In this document: in pieces, positions 47,347 through 59,699 of the stretch | How positions within the stretch are numbered: position 1 is the stretch's first letter | Layout: every line of letters starts with the position of its first letter | Assembly: GCF_029227915.1 (NCBI RefSeq) | Contig: NC_079885.1 | Coordinates: forward strand, 5,148,001-5,212,000 | Reading direction: 5' to 3' | Origin: Hydractinia symbiolongicarpus | Taxonomy: Eukaryota; Cnidaria; Hydrozoa; Anthoathecata; Hydractiniidae | DNA: 64,000 nt | Made by a program: the position numbers and the translations under genes | Notes under the pieces: model-generated | Seen by the model: the letters and a program-made list of their open reading frames with translations, nothing else | Told to the model about the DNA's origin: nothing | Database searches by the model: none

Positions 47347-48225
47347 TAGTGGCATTTCTCAAATTTATAAGGTCAAAGTCCAAAATCAGATCAATTAAGT
47401 CCAACAGTCAATCGTTTCACTGTTAAAAGCGATGCAACCTAGTAATATCAGAGAAGTATCGCTAAATAGATGTTGGTACGAATATGTGACGCAACCGTTG
47501 TAACTCAAACGGATTGATACCGTTACAAAGTCAATGAAATGTAGTTTTTGAAGCCGTCTCTATTTCTTCAGCGCGCGGTAATGGCTAGGATTTGTCAAAA
47601 AGTAAAAATGGCTTATTTATCTAAACTCTTAAGTAAAACGCTACCACAGCGCCCAGTGTAATTGCTGAGTTCCAGCAATCATGTCAAATTAAAAAGAATG
47701 TTATTTCTTGGAGTCCATAGTGGCATTTCTCAAATTTATAAGGTCAAAGTCCAAAATCAGATCAATTAAGTCCAACAGTCAATCGTTTCACTGTTAAAAG
47801 CGATGCAACCTAGCAATATCAGAAAAATGTCGCTAAATACATGTTGGTACGAATATGTGACGCAACCGCTGTAACTCAAACGGATTGATGCCGTTTGAAA
47901 TTCAATGAAATGTGGTTTTTGAAACTGTCTCTATATCTTCAGCGCGCACTAACGGCTAGGATTGGTCCCACTGTAAAAAATGTCTTATTTTTCCAAATAT
48001 ATAAATAAAGCGCTACCACAGCGCCCAGAGTAATTTCTGAGTTCCAGCAATCACGTCAATATAAAAAGAACGTTATTTTTTGGAGTACAATTCTATCATC
48101 TCTCAAACTTATAAGGTCAAAGTCCAAAATCAGTCCAATTTTGTCCCACAGTCAAACGTTTTACTTTTAAAAGCGATAGAACCTAGTAACATCAGAAAAG
48201 TATCTCTAAGTAGATGTTGGTACGA
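46600..48225 (+). repeat. Segment repeated at 51,805-53,430
   Basis: From the GTCAAATTAAGTCCCA(C/A)CGTCTATCG stretch through the two TAGTGGCATTTCTC monomers to the CCAGAGTAATTTCTG monomer, this run recurs at an offset of about 5,205 bp (14 monomers). It links the 42-47 kb repeat block to the 52-57 kb block. Confidence 0.8.
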
Positions 48226-49910
48226 ATATGTGACGCAACCGTTGTAACTCAAACGGATTGATACCGTTAGAAAGTCAATGAAATGTAGTTTTTGAAACCG
48301 TCTCTATTTCTTCAACGCGCGCTAATGGCTAGGATTTGTCAAAAAGTAAAACTGACTTACTTATCTAGATTTTTTAATAAAGCGCTACCACAGCGCCCAG
48401 TGTAATCGCTGAGTTCCAGCAATCATGTCAAATTAAAAAGAATGTTATTTCTTGGAGTCCAATTGCGTCACTTATCACTTTTATAAGGTCAAAGTCCAAA
48501 ATTAGTTCAATTAAGTCCCACTGTCAATTATTTTACTGTTAAAAGCGATGTAACCTAGTAACATCGGAAAAATATTGCTAAGTACATGTTGGTACGAGTA
48601 AATGACGGAACCGTTGTAACTCAAACGGATTGATACCGTTAGACACTCAATGAAATGATGTTTATAAACTGGCTCTATTTCTTCAGCGCGCGCTAATGGC
48701 TAGGATTGGTCCCGCAGGAAAAAATGACTTATTTATCTAAATTCTTAATTAAAACGCTACCACAGCGCCCAGTGTAATTTCTGAGTTCCAGCAATCACGT
48801 CAAAATAAAAAGAATGTTATTTTTTGGAGTCCAATTGTATCATTTATCACATTTATAACGTCAAAGTCCAAAATCAGTCGAATTAAGTCCCACAGTCAAT
48901 CGTTTTACTGTTAAAAGCGATGCAACCTAGTAATATCAGAAAGCATCGCTAACTACATGTTGGTACGAATATGTGACGCAACCGTTTTAACTCAAACGGA
49001 TTGATACTGTTAGACAGTCTATATAATGTAGTTTTTAAATCTGTTTCTATGTCTTCAGCGCGCTAACGGTTAGGATAGGTTCCACTGTAAAAAATGGCTC
49101 ATTTTTCTAAATTTAAAAATAAAGCGCTACCACAGCGCCCAGTGTAATTTCTGAGTTCCAGCAATCACGTCAATATAAAAAGAACGTTATTTTTTGGAGT
49201 ACAATTGTATCATTTATCAAACTTATAAGGTCAAAGTCCAAAATCAGTCTAATTTTGTCCCACAGTCAAACGATTTACTTTTAAAAGAGATAGAACCTAG
49301 TAACATCAGAAAAGTATCTCTAAGTAGATGTTGGTAGGAATATCTGACGCAACCGTTGTAACTCAAACGGATTGATACTGTTAGAAAGTCAATGAAATGT
49401 ATTTTTTGAAACCGTCTCTATATCTTCAGCGCGCACTAACGGCCTGGATTGGTCCCACTGTAAAAAATGTATTATTTTTCTAAATTTATAAATAAAGCGC
49501 TACCACAGCGCCCAGTGTAATTTCTGAGTTCCAGCAATCACGTCAAATTAAAAAAAATGTTACTTCTTGGAGTCCAATTGTATCATTTATCACATTCATA
49601 AGGTCAAAGTCTAAAATCAGTTCAATTAAGTCCCGCAGTCAATCGTTTCACTGTTAAAACCGATGCAACCTAGTAATATCAGAAAAATATCGCTAAATAC
49701 ATGTTGTTACGAATATGTGACGCAACCGCTGTAACTCAAACGGATTGATGCCGTTTGAAAGTCAATGAAATGTGGTTTTTGAAACTGTCCCTATATCTTC
49801 AGCGCGCACTAACGGCTAGGATTGGTCCCACCGTAAAAAATGTCTTTTTTTTCTAAATATATAAATAAAGCGCTACCGCAGCGCCCAGTGTAATTTCTGA
49901 GTTCCAGCAA
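48210..49910 (+). repeat. Segment repeated at 57,508-59,208
   Basis: About 1.7 kb recurs 9,298 bp downstream (25 monomers). It includes the unusual AAATTTAAAAATAAAGCGC (49,108 and 58,406), TTACTTTTAAAAGAGATAG and AATATCTGACGC. The match stops at about 49,910/59,208, within the AGCAATCA(C/T)GTCAAATT segment. Confidence 0.85.
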
Positions 49911-51030
49911 TCACGTCAAATTAAAAAGAATGTTATTTTTTTCGGTCCATAGTCGCATTTATCACATTTGTAAGGTCAAAGTCCAAAATCAGTTCAATTA
50001 AGTCCCGCAGTCAATCGTTTCACTGTTAAAAGCGATGCAACCTAGTAATATCAGAAAAATATCGCTAAATACATGTTGGTACGAATATGTGACGCAACCG
50101 CTGTAACTCAAACGGATTGATGCCGTTTGAAAGTCAGTGAAATGTGGTTTTTGAAACTGACCCTATATCTTCAGCGCACACTAACGGCCAGGATTGGTCC
50201 CACTGTAAAAATGTCTTTTTTTTCTAAATATATAAATAAAGCGCTACCGCAGCGCCCAGTGTAATTTCTGAGTTCCAGCAATCACGTCAAATTAAAAAAA
50301 ATGTTACTTCTTGGAGTCCAATTGTATCATTTATCACATTCATAAGGTCAAAGTCTAAAATCAGTTCAATTAAGTCCCGCAGTCAATCGTTTCACTGTTA
50401 AAACCGATGCAACCTAGTAATATCAGAAAAATATCGCTAAATACATGTTGTTACGAATATGTGACCCAACCGCTGTAACTCAAACGGATTGATGCCGTTT
50501 GAAAGTCAATGAAATGTGGTTTTTGAAACTGTCCCTATATCTTCAGCGCGCACTAACGGCTAGGATTGGTCCCACCGTAAAAAATGTCTTTTTTTTCTAA
50601 ATATATAAATAAAGCGCTACCGCAGCGCCCAGTGTAATTTCTGAGTTCCAGCAATCACGTCAAATTAAAAAGAATGTTATTTTTTTCGGTCCATAGTCGC
50701 ATTTATCACATTTGTAAGGTCAAAGTCCAAAATCAGTTCAATTAAGTCCCGCAGTCAATCGTTTCACTGTTAAAAGCGATGCAACCTAGTAATATCAGAA
50801 AAATATCGCTAAATACATGTTGGTACGAATATGTGACGCAACCGCTGTAACTCAAACGGATTGATGCCGTTTGAAAGTCAGTGAAATGTGGTTTTTGAAA
50901 CTGACCCTATATCTTCAGCGCACACTAACGGCCAGGATTGGTCCCACTGTAAAAATGTCTTTTTTTTCTAAATATATAAATAAAGCGCTACCGCAGCGCC
51001 CAGTGTAATTTCTGAGTTCCAGCAATCACG
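49530..51030 (+). repeat. Tandem dimer pair (744-bp period)
   Basis: 49,530-50,285 and 50,286-51,030 are two copies of a two-monomer unit. Shared markers are ATTAAAAAAAATGTTACTTC, TAAAACCGATGCAACC (49,665 and 50,400), CCACCGTAAAAAATG, ATTTTTTTCGGTCCATAGTCG and AGCGCACACTAACGGCCAGG. A difference is GTGACGCAAC versus GTGACCCAAC at about 50,466. Confidence 0.85.
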
Positions 51031-51389
51031 TCAAAATAAATAGAACGTTATTTTTTGGAGTACAATTGTATCATTTATCAAACCTATAAGGTCAAAGTCC
51101 AAAATCTGTCCAATTAAGTCCCACAGTCAATTATTTTACTTTTAAAAGCGATACAACCTAGTAACATCAGAAATTTATCGATAAGTAGATGTTGGTACGA
51201 ATATGTGACGAAACGTTATAACTCAAACGGATTGATACCGTTAGAAAGTCAATGAAATGTAGTTTTTGAAATTGTCTCTATTTCTTCAACGCGCGCTAAT
51301 GGCTAGGATTTGTCAAAAAGTAAAACTGACTTACTTATCTAGATTTTTTAATAAAGCGCTACCACAGCGCCCAGTGTAATCGCTGAGTT

Positions 51390-51825
51390 CCAGCAATCAT
51401 GTCAAATTAAAAAGAATGTTATTTCTTGGAGTCCAATTGCGTCACTTATCACTTTTATAAGGTCAAAGTCCAAAATTAGTTCAATTAAGTCCCACTGTCA
51501 ATTATTTTACTGTTAAAAGCGATGTAACCTAGTAACATCGGAAAAATATTGCAAAGTACATGTTGGTACGAGTAAATGACGGAACCGTTGTAACTCAAAC
51601 GGATTGATACCGTTAGACACTCAATGAAATGATGTTTATAAACTGGCTCTATTTCTTCAGCGCGCGATAATGGCTAGGATTGGTCCCGCAGGAAAAAATG
51701 ACTTATTTATCTAAATTCTTAATTAAAACGCTACCACAGCGCCCAGTGTAATTTCTGAGTTCCAGCAATCACGTCAAAATAAAAAGAATGTTATTTTTTG
51801 GAGTCCAATTGTATCATTTATCACA
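51390..51825 (+). repeat. Segment repeated at 59,202-59,637
   Basis: A run of just over one monomer with the private variants ATTGCAAAGTACATG (51,548 and 59,360) and GCGCGCGATAATGG (51,660 and 59,472) recurs at an offset of 7,812 bp, exactly 21 x 372. Its neighbours on either side differ, so the copying tract was short. Confidence 0.8.
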
Positions 51826-52282
51826 TTTATAAGGTCAAAGTCCAAAATCAGTCAAATTAAGTCCCAACGTCTATCGTTTTACTGTTAACAGCGATACAAC
51901 CAAGTAATATCAGAAAAGTATCGTTAAATAGATGTTGGTACGAATATGTGACGCAACCATTGTCACTCAAACGGACTGATACAGTTAGAAAGTCAATAAA
52001 ATGTAATTTTTGAAACTGTCTCTATTACTTCAGCGCGCGCCAACGGCTAGGATTGGTCCCACTGTAAAAAATGTCTTATTTTTCTAAATTTATAAATAAG
52101 GCGTTACCACAGCGCCCAGTGTAATCGCTGAGTTCCAGCAATCATGTCAAGTTCAAAAGAATGTTATTTCTTGGAGTCCAATTGTATCATTTATCACATT
52201 AGTAAGGTCAAAGTCCAAAATCAGTCCAATTAATCTCACAGTCAATCGTTTTACTTTTAAAAGCGATACAACCTAGTAATAT

Positions 52283-54886
52283 CAGAGAAGTATCGCTAAA
52301 TAGATGTTGGTACGAATATGTGACGCAACAGTTGTAACTCAAACGGATTGATACCGTTACAAAGTCAATGAAATGTAGTTTTTGAAGCCGTCTCTATTTC
52401 TTCAGCGCGCGGTAATGGCTAGGATTTGTCAAAAAGTAAAAATGGCTTATTTATCTAAACTCTTAATTAAAACGCTACCACAGCGCCCAGTGTAATTGCT
52501 GAGTTCCAGCAATCATGTCAAATTAAAAAGAATGTTATTTCTTGGAGTCCATAGTGGCATTTCTCAAATTTATAAGGTCAAAGTCCAAAATCAGATCAAT
52601 TAAGTCCAACAGTCAATCGTTTCACTGTTAAAAGCGATGCAACCTAGTAATATCAGAGAAGTATCGCTAAATAGATGTTGGTACGAATATGTGACGCAAC
52701 CGTTGTAACTCAAACGGATTGATACCGTTACAAAGTCAATGAAATGTAGTTTTTGAAGCCGTCTCTATTTCTTCAGCGCGCGGTAATGGCTAGGATTTGT
52801 CAAAAAGTAAAAATGGCTTATTTATCTAAACTCTTAATTAAAACGCTACCACAACGCCCAGTGTAATTGCTGAGTTCCAGCAATCATGTCAAATTAAAAA
52901 GAATGTTATTTCTTGGAGTCCATAGTGGCATTTCTCAAATTTATAAGGTCAAAGTCCAAAATCAGATCAATTAAGTCCAACAGTCAATCGTTTCACTGTT
53001 AAAAGCGATGCAACCTAGCAATATCAGAAAAATGTCGCTAAATACATGTTGGTACGAATATGTGACGCAACCGCTGTAACTCAAACGGATTGATGCCGTT
53101 TGAAATTCAATGAAATGTGGTTTTTGAAACTGTCTCTATATCTTCAGCGCGCACTAACGGCTAGGATTGGTCCCACTGTAAAAAATGTCTTATTTTTCCA
53201 AATATATAAATAAAGCGCTACCACAGCGTCCAGAGTAATTTCTGAGTTCCAGCAATCAAGTCAATATAAAAAGAACGTTATTTTTTGGAGTACAATTCTA
53301 TCATCTCTCAAACTTATAAGGTCAAAGTCCAAAATCAGTCCAATTTTGTCCCACAGTCAAACGTTTTACTTTTAAAAGCGATAGAACCTAGTAACATCAG
53401 AAAAGTATCTCTAAGTAGATGTTGGTAGGAATATGTGACGCAACCGTTGTAACTCAAACGGATTGATACTGTTAGAAAGTCAATGAAATGTATTTTTTGA
53501 AACCGTCTCTATTTTTTCAGCGCGCGCTAATGGCTAGGATTTGTCAAAAAGTAGAAGTGACTTACTTATCTAGATTTTTAAATAAAGCGCTACCGCAGCG
53601 CCCAGTATAATCGCTGAGTTCCAGCAATCATGTCAAATTAAGAAGAATGTTATTTTTTTCAGTCCATAGTCGCATTTATCACATTTGTAAGGTCAAAGTC
53701 CAAAATCAGTTCAATTAAGTCCCGCAGTCAATCGTTTCACTGTTAAAACCGATGTAACCTAGTAATATCAGAAAAATATCGCTAAATACAAGTTGGTACG
53801 AATATGTGACGCAACCGTTTTAACTCAAACGGACTGATACTGTTAGAAAGTCAATGAAATGTAGTTTTTGAAACTGTCTCTATATCTTCAGCGCGCACTA
53901 ACGGCCTGGATTGGTCCCACTGTAAAAAATGTATTATTTTTCTAAATTTATAAATAAAGCGCTACCACAGCGCCCAGTGTAATTTCTGAGTTCCAGCAAT
54001 CACGTCAATTTAAAAAAAATGTTACTTCTTGGAGTCCAATTGTATCATTTATCACATTCATAAGGTCAAAGTCTAAAATCAGTTCAATTAAGTCCCGCAG
54101 TCAATCGTTTCACTGTTAAAACCGATGCAACCTTGTAATATCAGAAAAATATCGCTAAATACATGTTGTTACGAATATGTGACGCAACCGCTGTAACTCA
54201 AACGGATTGATGCCGTTTGAAAGTCAATGAAATGTGGTTTTTGAAACTGTCCCTTTATCTTCAGCGCGCACTAACGGCTAGGATTGGTCCCACTGTAAAA
54301 AATGTCTTTTTTTTCTAAATATATAAATAAAGCGCTACTGCAGCGCCCAGTGTAATTTCTGAGTTCTAGCAATCACGTCAAATTAAAAAGAATGTTATTT
54401 TTTTCAGTCCATAGTCGCATTTATCATATTTGTAAGGTCAAAGTCCAAAATCAGTTCAATTAAGTCCCGCAGTCAATCGTTTCACTGTTAAAAGCGATGC
54501 AACCTAGTAATGTCAGAAAAATGTCGCTAAATACATGTTGGTACAAATATGTGACGCAACCGCTGTAACTCAAACGGATTGATGCCGTTTGAAAGTCAAT
54601 GAAATGTGGTTTTTGAAACTGTCCCTATATCTTCAGCGCGCACTAACGGCTAGGATTGGTCCCACTGTAAAAAATGTGTTTTTTTTCTAAATATATAAAT
54701 AAAGCGCTACCGCAGCGCCCAGTGTAATTTCTGAGTTCTAGCAATCACGTCAAAATAAATAGAACGTTATTTTTTGGAGTACAATTGTATCATTTATCAA
54801 ACCTATAAGGTCAAAGTCCAAAATCTGTCCAATTAAGTCCCACAGTCAATCATTTTACTTTTAAAAGCGATACAACCTAGTAACAT
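52283..54886 (+). repeat. 7-monomer higher-order repeat, copy 1 (very recent)
   Basis: This 2,604-bp unit is followed immediately by a nearly identical copy. Checked anchors are GTCCATAGTGGC (52,547/55,151), CCACAGCGTCCAGAG (53,221/55,825) and GTTGGTACAAATATG (about 54,538/57,142). The only substitution I noticed is GGCATTTCTC versus GGCGTTTCTC at about 52,558/55,162. It is therefore the youngest large duplication in the window. Confidence 0.92.
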
Positions 54887-57490
54887 CAGAGAAGTATCGC
54901 TAAATAGATGTTGGTACGAATATGTGACGCAACAGTTGTAACTCAAACGGATTGATACCGTTACAAAGTCAATGAAATGTAGTTTTTGAAGCCGTCTCTA
55001 TTTCTTCAGCGCGCGGTAATGGCTAGGATTTGTCAAAAAGTAAAAATGGCTTATTTATCTAAACTCTTAATTAAAACGCTACCACAGCGCCCAGTGTAAT
55101 TGCTGAGTTCCAGCAATCATGTCAAATTAAAAAGAATGTTATTTCTTGGAGTCCATAGTGGCGTTTCTCAAATTTATAAGGTCAAAGTCCAAAATCAGAT
55201 CAATTAAGTCCAACAGTCAATCGTTTCACTGTTAAAAGCGATGCAACCTAGTAATATCAGAGAAGTATCGCTAAATAGATGTTGGTACGAATATGTGACG
55301 CAACCGTTGTAACTCAAACGGATTGATACCGTTACAAAGTCAATGAAATGTAGTTTTTGAAGCCGTCTCTATTTCTTCAGCGCGCGGTAATGGCTAGGAT
55401 TTGTCAAAAAGTAAAAATGGCTTATTTATCTAAACTCTTAATTAAAACGCTACCACAACGCCCAGTGTAATTGCTGAGTTCCAGCAATCATGTCAAATTA
55501 AAAAGAATGTTATTTCTTGGAGTCCATAGTGGCATTTCTCAAATTTATAAGGTCAAAGTCCAAAATCAGATCAATTAAGTCCAACAGTCAATCGTTTCAC
55601 TGTTAAAAGCGATGCAACCTAGCAATATCAGAAAAATGTCGCTAAATACATGTTGGTACGAATATGTGACGCAACCGCTGTAACTCAAACGGATTGATGC
55701 CGTTTGAAATTCAATGAAATGTGGTTTTTGAAACTGTCTCTATATCTTCAGCGCGCACTAACGGCTAGGATTGGTCCCACTGTAAAAAATGTCTTATTTT
55801 TCCAAATATATAAATAAAGCGCTACCACAGCGTCCAGAGTAATTTCTGAGTTCCAGCAATCAAGTCAATATAAAAAGAACGTTATTTTTTGGAGTACAAT
55901 TCTATCATCTCTCAAACTTATAAGGTCAAAGTCCAAAATCAGTCCAATTTTGTCCCACAGTCAAACGTTTTACTTTTAAAAGCGATAGAACCTAGTAACA
56001 TCAGAAAAGTATCTCTAAGTAGATGTTGGTAGGAATATGTGACGCAACCGTTGTAACTCAAACGGATTGATACTGTTAGAAAGTCAATGAAATGTATTTT
56101 TTGAAACCGTCTCTATTTTTTCAGCGCGCGCTAATGGCTAGGATTTGTCAAAAAGTAGAAGTGACTTACTTATCTAGATTTTTAAATAAAGCGCTACCGC
56201 AGCGCCCAGTATAATCGCTGAGTTCCAGCAATCATGTCAAATTAAGAAGAATGTTATTTTTTTCAGTCCATAGTCGCATTTATCACATTTGTAAGGTCAA
56301 AGTCCAAAATCAGTTCAATTAAGTCCCGCAGTCAATCGTTTCACTGTTAAAACCGATGTAACCTAGTAATATCAGAAAAATATCGCTAAATACAAGTTGG
56401 TACGAATATGTGACGCAACCGTTTTAACTCAAACGGACTGATACTGTTAGAAAGTCAATGAAATGTAGTTTTTGAAACTGTCTCTATATCTTCAGCGCGC
56501 ACTAACGGCCTGGATTGGTCCCACTGTAAAAAATGTATTATTTTTCTAAATTTATAAATAAAGCGCTACCACAGCGCCCAGTGTAATTTCTGAGTTCCAG
56601 CAATCACGTCAATTTAAAAAAAATGTTACTTCTTGGAGTCCAATTGTATCATTTATCACATTCATAAGGTCAAAGTCTAAAATCAGTTCAATTAAGTCCC
56701 GCAGTCAATCGTTTCACTGTTAAAACCGATGCAACCTTGTAATATCAGAAAAATATCGCTAAATACATGTTGTTACGAATATGTGACGCAACCGCTGTAA
56801 CTCAAACGGATTGATGCCGTTTGAAAGTCAATGAAATGTGGTTTTTGAAACTGTCCCTTTATCTTCAGCGCGCACTAACGGCTAGGATTGGTCCCACTGT
56901 AAAAAATGTCTTTTTTTTCTAAATATATAAATAAAGCGCTACTGCAGCGCCCAGTGTAATTTCTGAGTTCTAGCAATCACGTCAAATTAAAAAGAATGTT
57001 ATTTTTTTCAGTCCATAGTCGCATTTATCATATTTGTAAGGTCAAAGTCCAAAATCAGTTCAATTAAGTCCCGCAGTCAATCGTTTCACTGTTAAAAGCG
57101 ATGCAACCTAGTAATGTCAGAAAAATGTCGCTAAATACATGTTGGTACAAATATGTGACGCAACCGCTGTAACTCAAACGGATTGATGCCGTTTGAAAGT
57201 CAATGAAATGTGGTTTTTGAAACTGTCCCTATATCTTCAGCGCGCACTAACGGCTAGGATTGGTCCCACTGTAAAAAATGTGTTTTTTTTCTAAATATAT
57301 AAATAAAGCGCTACCGCAGCGCCCAGTGTAATTTCTGAGTTCTAGCAATCACGTCAAAATAAATAGAACGTTATTTTTTGGAGTACAATTGTATCATTTA
57401 TCAAACCTATAAGGTCAAAGTCCAAAATCTGTCCAATTAAGTCCCACAGTCAATCATTTTACTTTTAAAAGCGATACAACCTAGTAACAT
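54887..57490 (+). repeat. 7-monomer higher-order repeat, copy 2 (very recent)
   Basis: Second copy of the unit above. Its junction is visible at about 54,885: TAGTAACATCAG of one monomer type is joined to AGAAGTATCGCTAAATAG of another. At the end of this copy (57,490) the same TAGTAACATCAG continues as AAATTTATCGATAAG, which is the original context. Confidence 0.92.
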
Positions 57491-59699
57491 CAGAAATTTA
57501 TCGATAAGTAGATGTTGGTACGAATATGTGACGCAACCGTTGTAACTCAAACGGATTGATACCGTTAGAAAGTCAATGAAATGTAGTTTTTGAAACCGTC
57601 TCTATTTCTTCAACGCGCGCTAATGGCTAGGATTTGTCAAAAAGTAAAACTGACTTACTTATCTAGATTTTTTAATAAAGCGCTACCACAGCGCCCAGTG
57701 TAATCGCTGAGTTCCAGCAATCATGTCAAATTAAAAAGAATGTTATTTCTTGGAGTCCAATTGCGTCACTTATCACTTTTATAAGGTCAAAGTCCAAAAT
57801 TAGTTCAATTAAGTCCCACTGTCAATTATTTTACTGTTAAAAGCGATGTAACCTAGTAACATCGGAAAAATATTGCTAAGTACAAGTTGGTACGAGTAAA
57901 TGACGGAACCGTTGTAACTCAAACGGATTGATACCGTTAGACACTCAATGAAATGATGTTTATAAACTGGCTCTATTTCTTCAGCGCGCGCTAATGGCTA
58001 GGATTGGTCCCGCAGGAAAAAATGACTTATTTATCTAAATTCTTAATTAAAACGCTACCACAGCGCCCAGTGTAATTTCTGAGTTCCAGCAATCACGTCA
58101 AAATAAAAAGAATGTTATTTTTTGGAGTCCAATTGTATCATTTATCACATTTATAACGTCAAAGTCCAAAATCAGTCGAATTAAGTCCCACAGTCAATCG
58201 TTTTACTGTTAAAAGCGATGCAACCTAGTAATATCAGAAAGCATCGCTAACTACATGTTGGTACGAATATGTGACGCAACCGTTTTAACTCAAACGGATT
58301 GATACTGTTAGACAGTCTATATAATGTAGTTTTTAAATCTGTTTCTATGTCTTCAGCGCGCTAACGGTTAGGATAGGTTCCACTGTAAAAAATGGCTCAT
58401 TTTTCTAAATTTAAAAATAAAGCGCTACCACAGCGCCCAGTGTAATTTCTGAGTTCCAGCAATCACGTCAATATAAAAAGAACGTTATTTTTTGGAGTAC
58501 AATTGTATCATTTATCAAACTTATAAGGTCAAAGTCCAAAATCAGTCCAATTTTGTCCCACAGTCAAACGATTTACTTTTAAAAGAGATAGAACCTAGTA
58601 ACATCAGAAAAGTATCTCTAAGTAGATGTTGGTAGGAATATCTGACGCAACCGTTGTAACTCAAACGGATTGATACTGTTAGAAAGTCAATGAAATGTAT
58701 TTTTTGAAACCGTCTCTATATCTTCAGCGCGCACTAACGGCCTGGATTGGTCCCACTGTAAAAAATGTATTATTTTTCTAAATTTATAAATAAAGCGCTA
58801 CCACAGCGCCCAGTGTAATTTCTGAGTTCCAGCAATCACGTCAAATTAAAAAAAATGTTACTTCTTGGAGTCCAATTGTATCATTTATCACATTCATAAG
58901 GTCAAAGTCTAAAATCAGTTCAATTAAGTCCCGCAGTCAATCGTTTCACTGTTAAAACCGATGCAACCTAGTAATATCAGAAAAATATCGCTAAATACAT
59001 GTTGTTACGAATATGTGACGCAACCGCTGTAACTCAAACGGATTGATGCCGTTTGAAAGTCAATGAAATGTGGTTTTTGAAACTGTCCCTATATCTTCAG
59101 CGCGCACTAACGGCTAGGATTGGTCCCACCGTAAAAAATGTCTTTTTTTTCTAAATATATAAATAAAGCGCTACCGCAGCGCCCAGTGTAATTTCTGAGT
59201 TCCAGCAATCATGTCAAATTAAAAAGAATGTTATTTCTTGGAGTCCAATTGCGTCACTTATCACTTTTATAAGGTCAAAGTCCAAAATTAGTTCAATTAA
59301 GTCCCACTGTCAATTATTTTACTGTTAAAAGCGATGTAACCTAGTAACATCGGAAAAATATTGCAAAGTACATGTTGGTACGAGTAAATGACGGAACCGT
59401 TGTAACTCAAACGGATTGATACCGTTAGACACTCAATGAAATGATGTTTATAAACTGGCTCTATTTCTTCAGCGCGCGATAATGGCTAGGATTGGTCCCG
59501 CAGGAAAAAATGACTTATTTATCTAAATTCTTAATTAAAACGCTACCACAGCGCCCAGTGTAATTTCTGAGTTCCAGCAATCACGTCAAAATAAAAAGAA
59601 TGTTATTTTTTGGAGTCCAATTGTATCATTTATCACGTTTATAACGTCAAAGTCCAAAATCAGTCAAATTAAGTCCAACGGTCAATCGTTTTACTGTTT

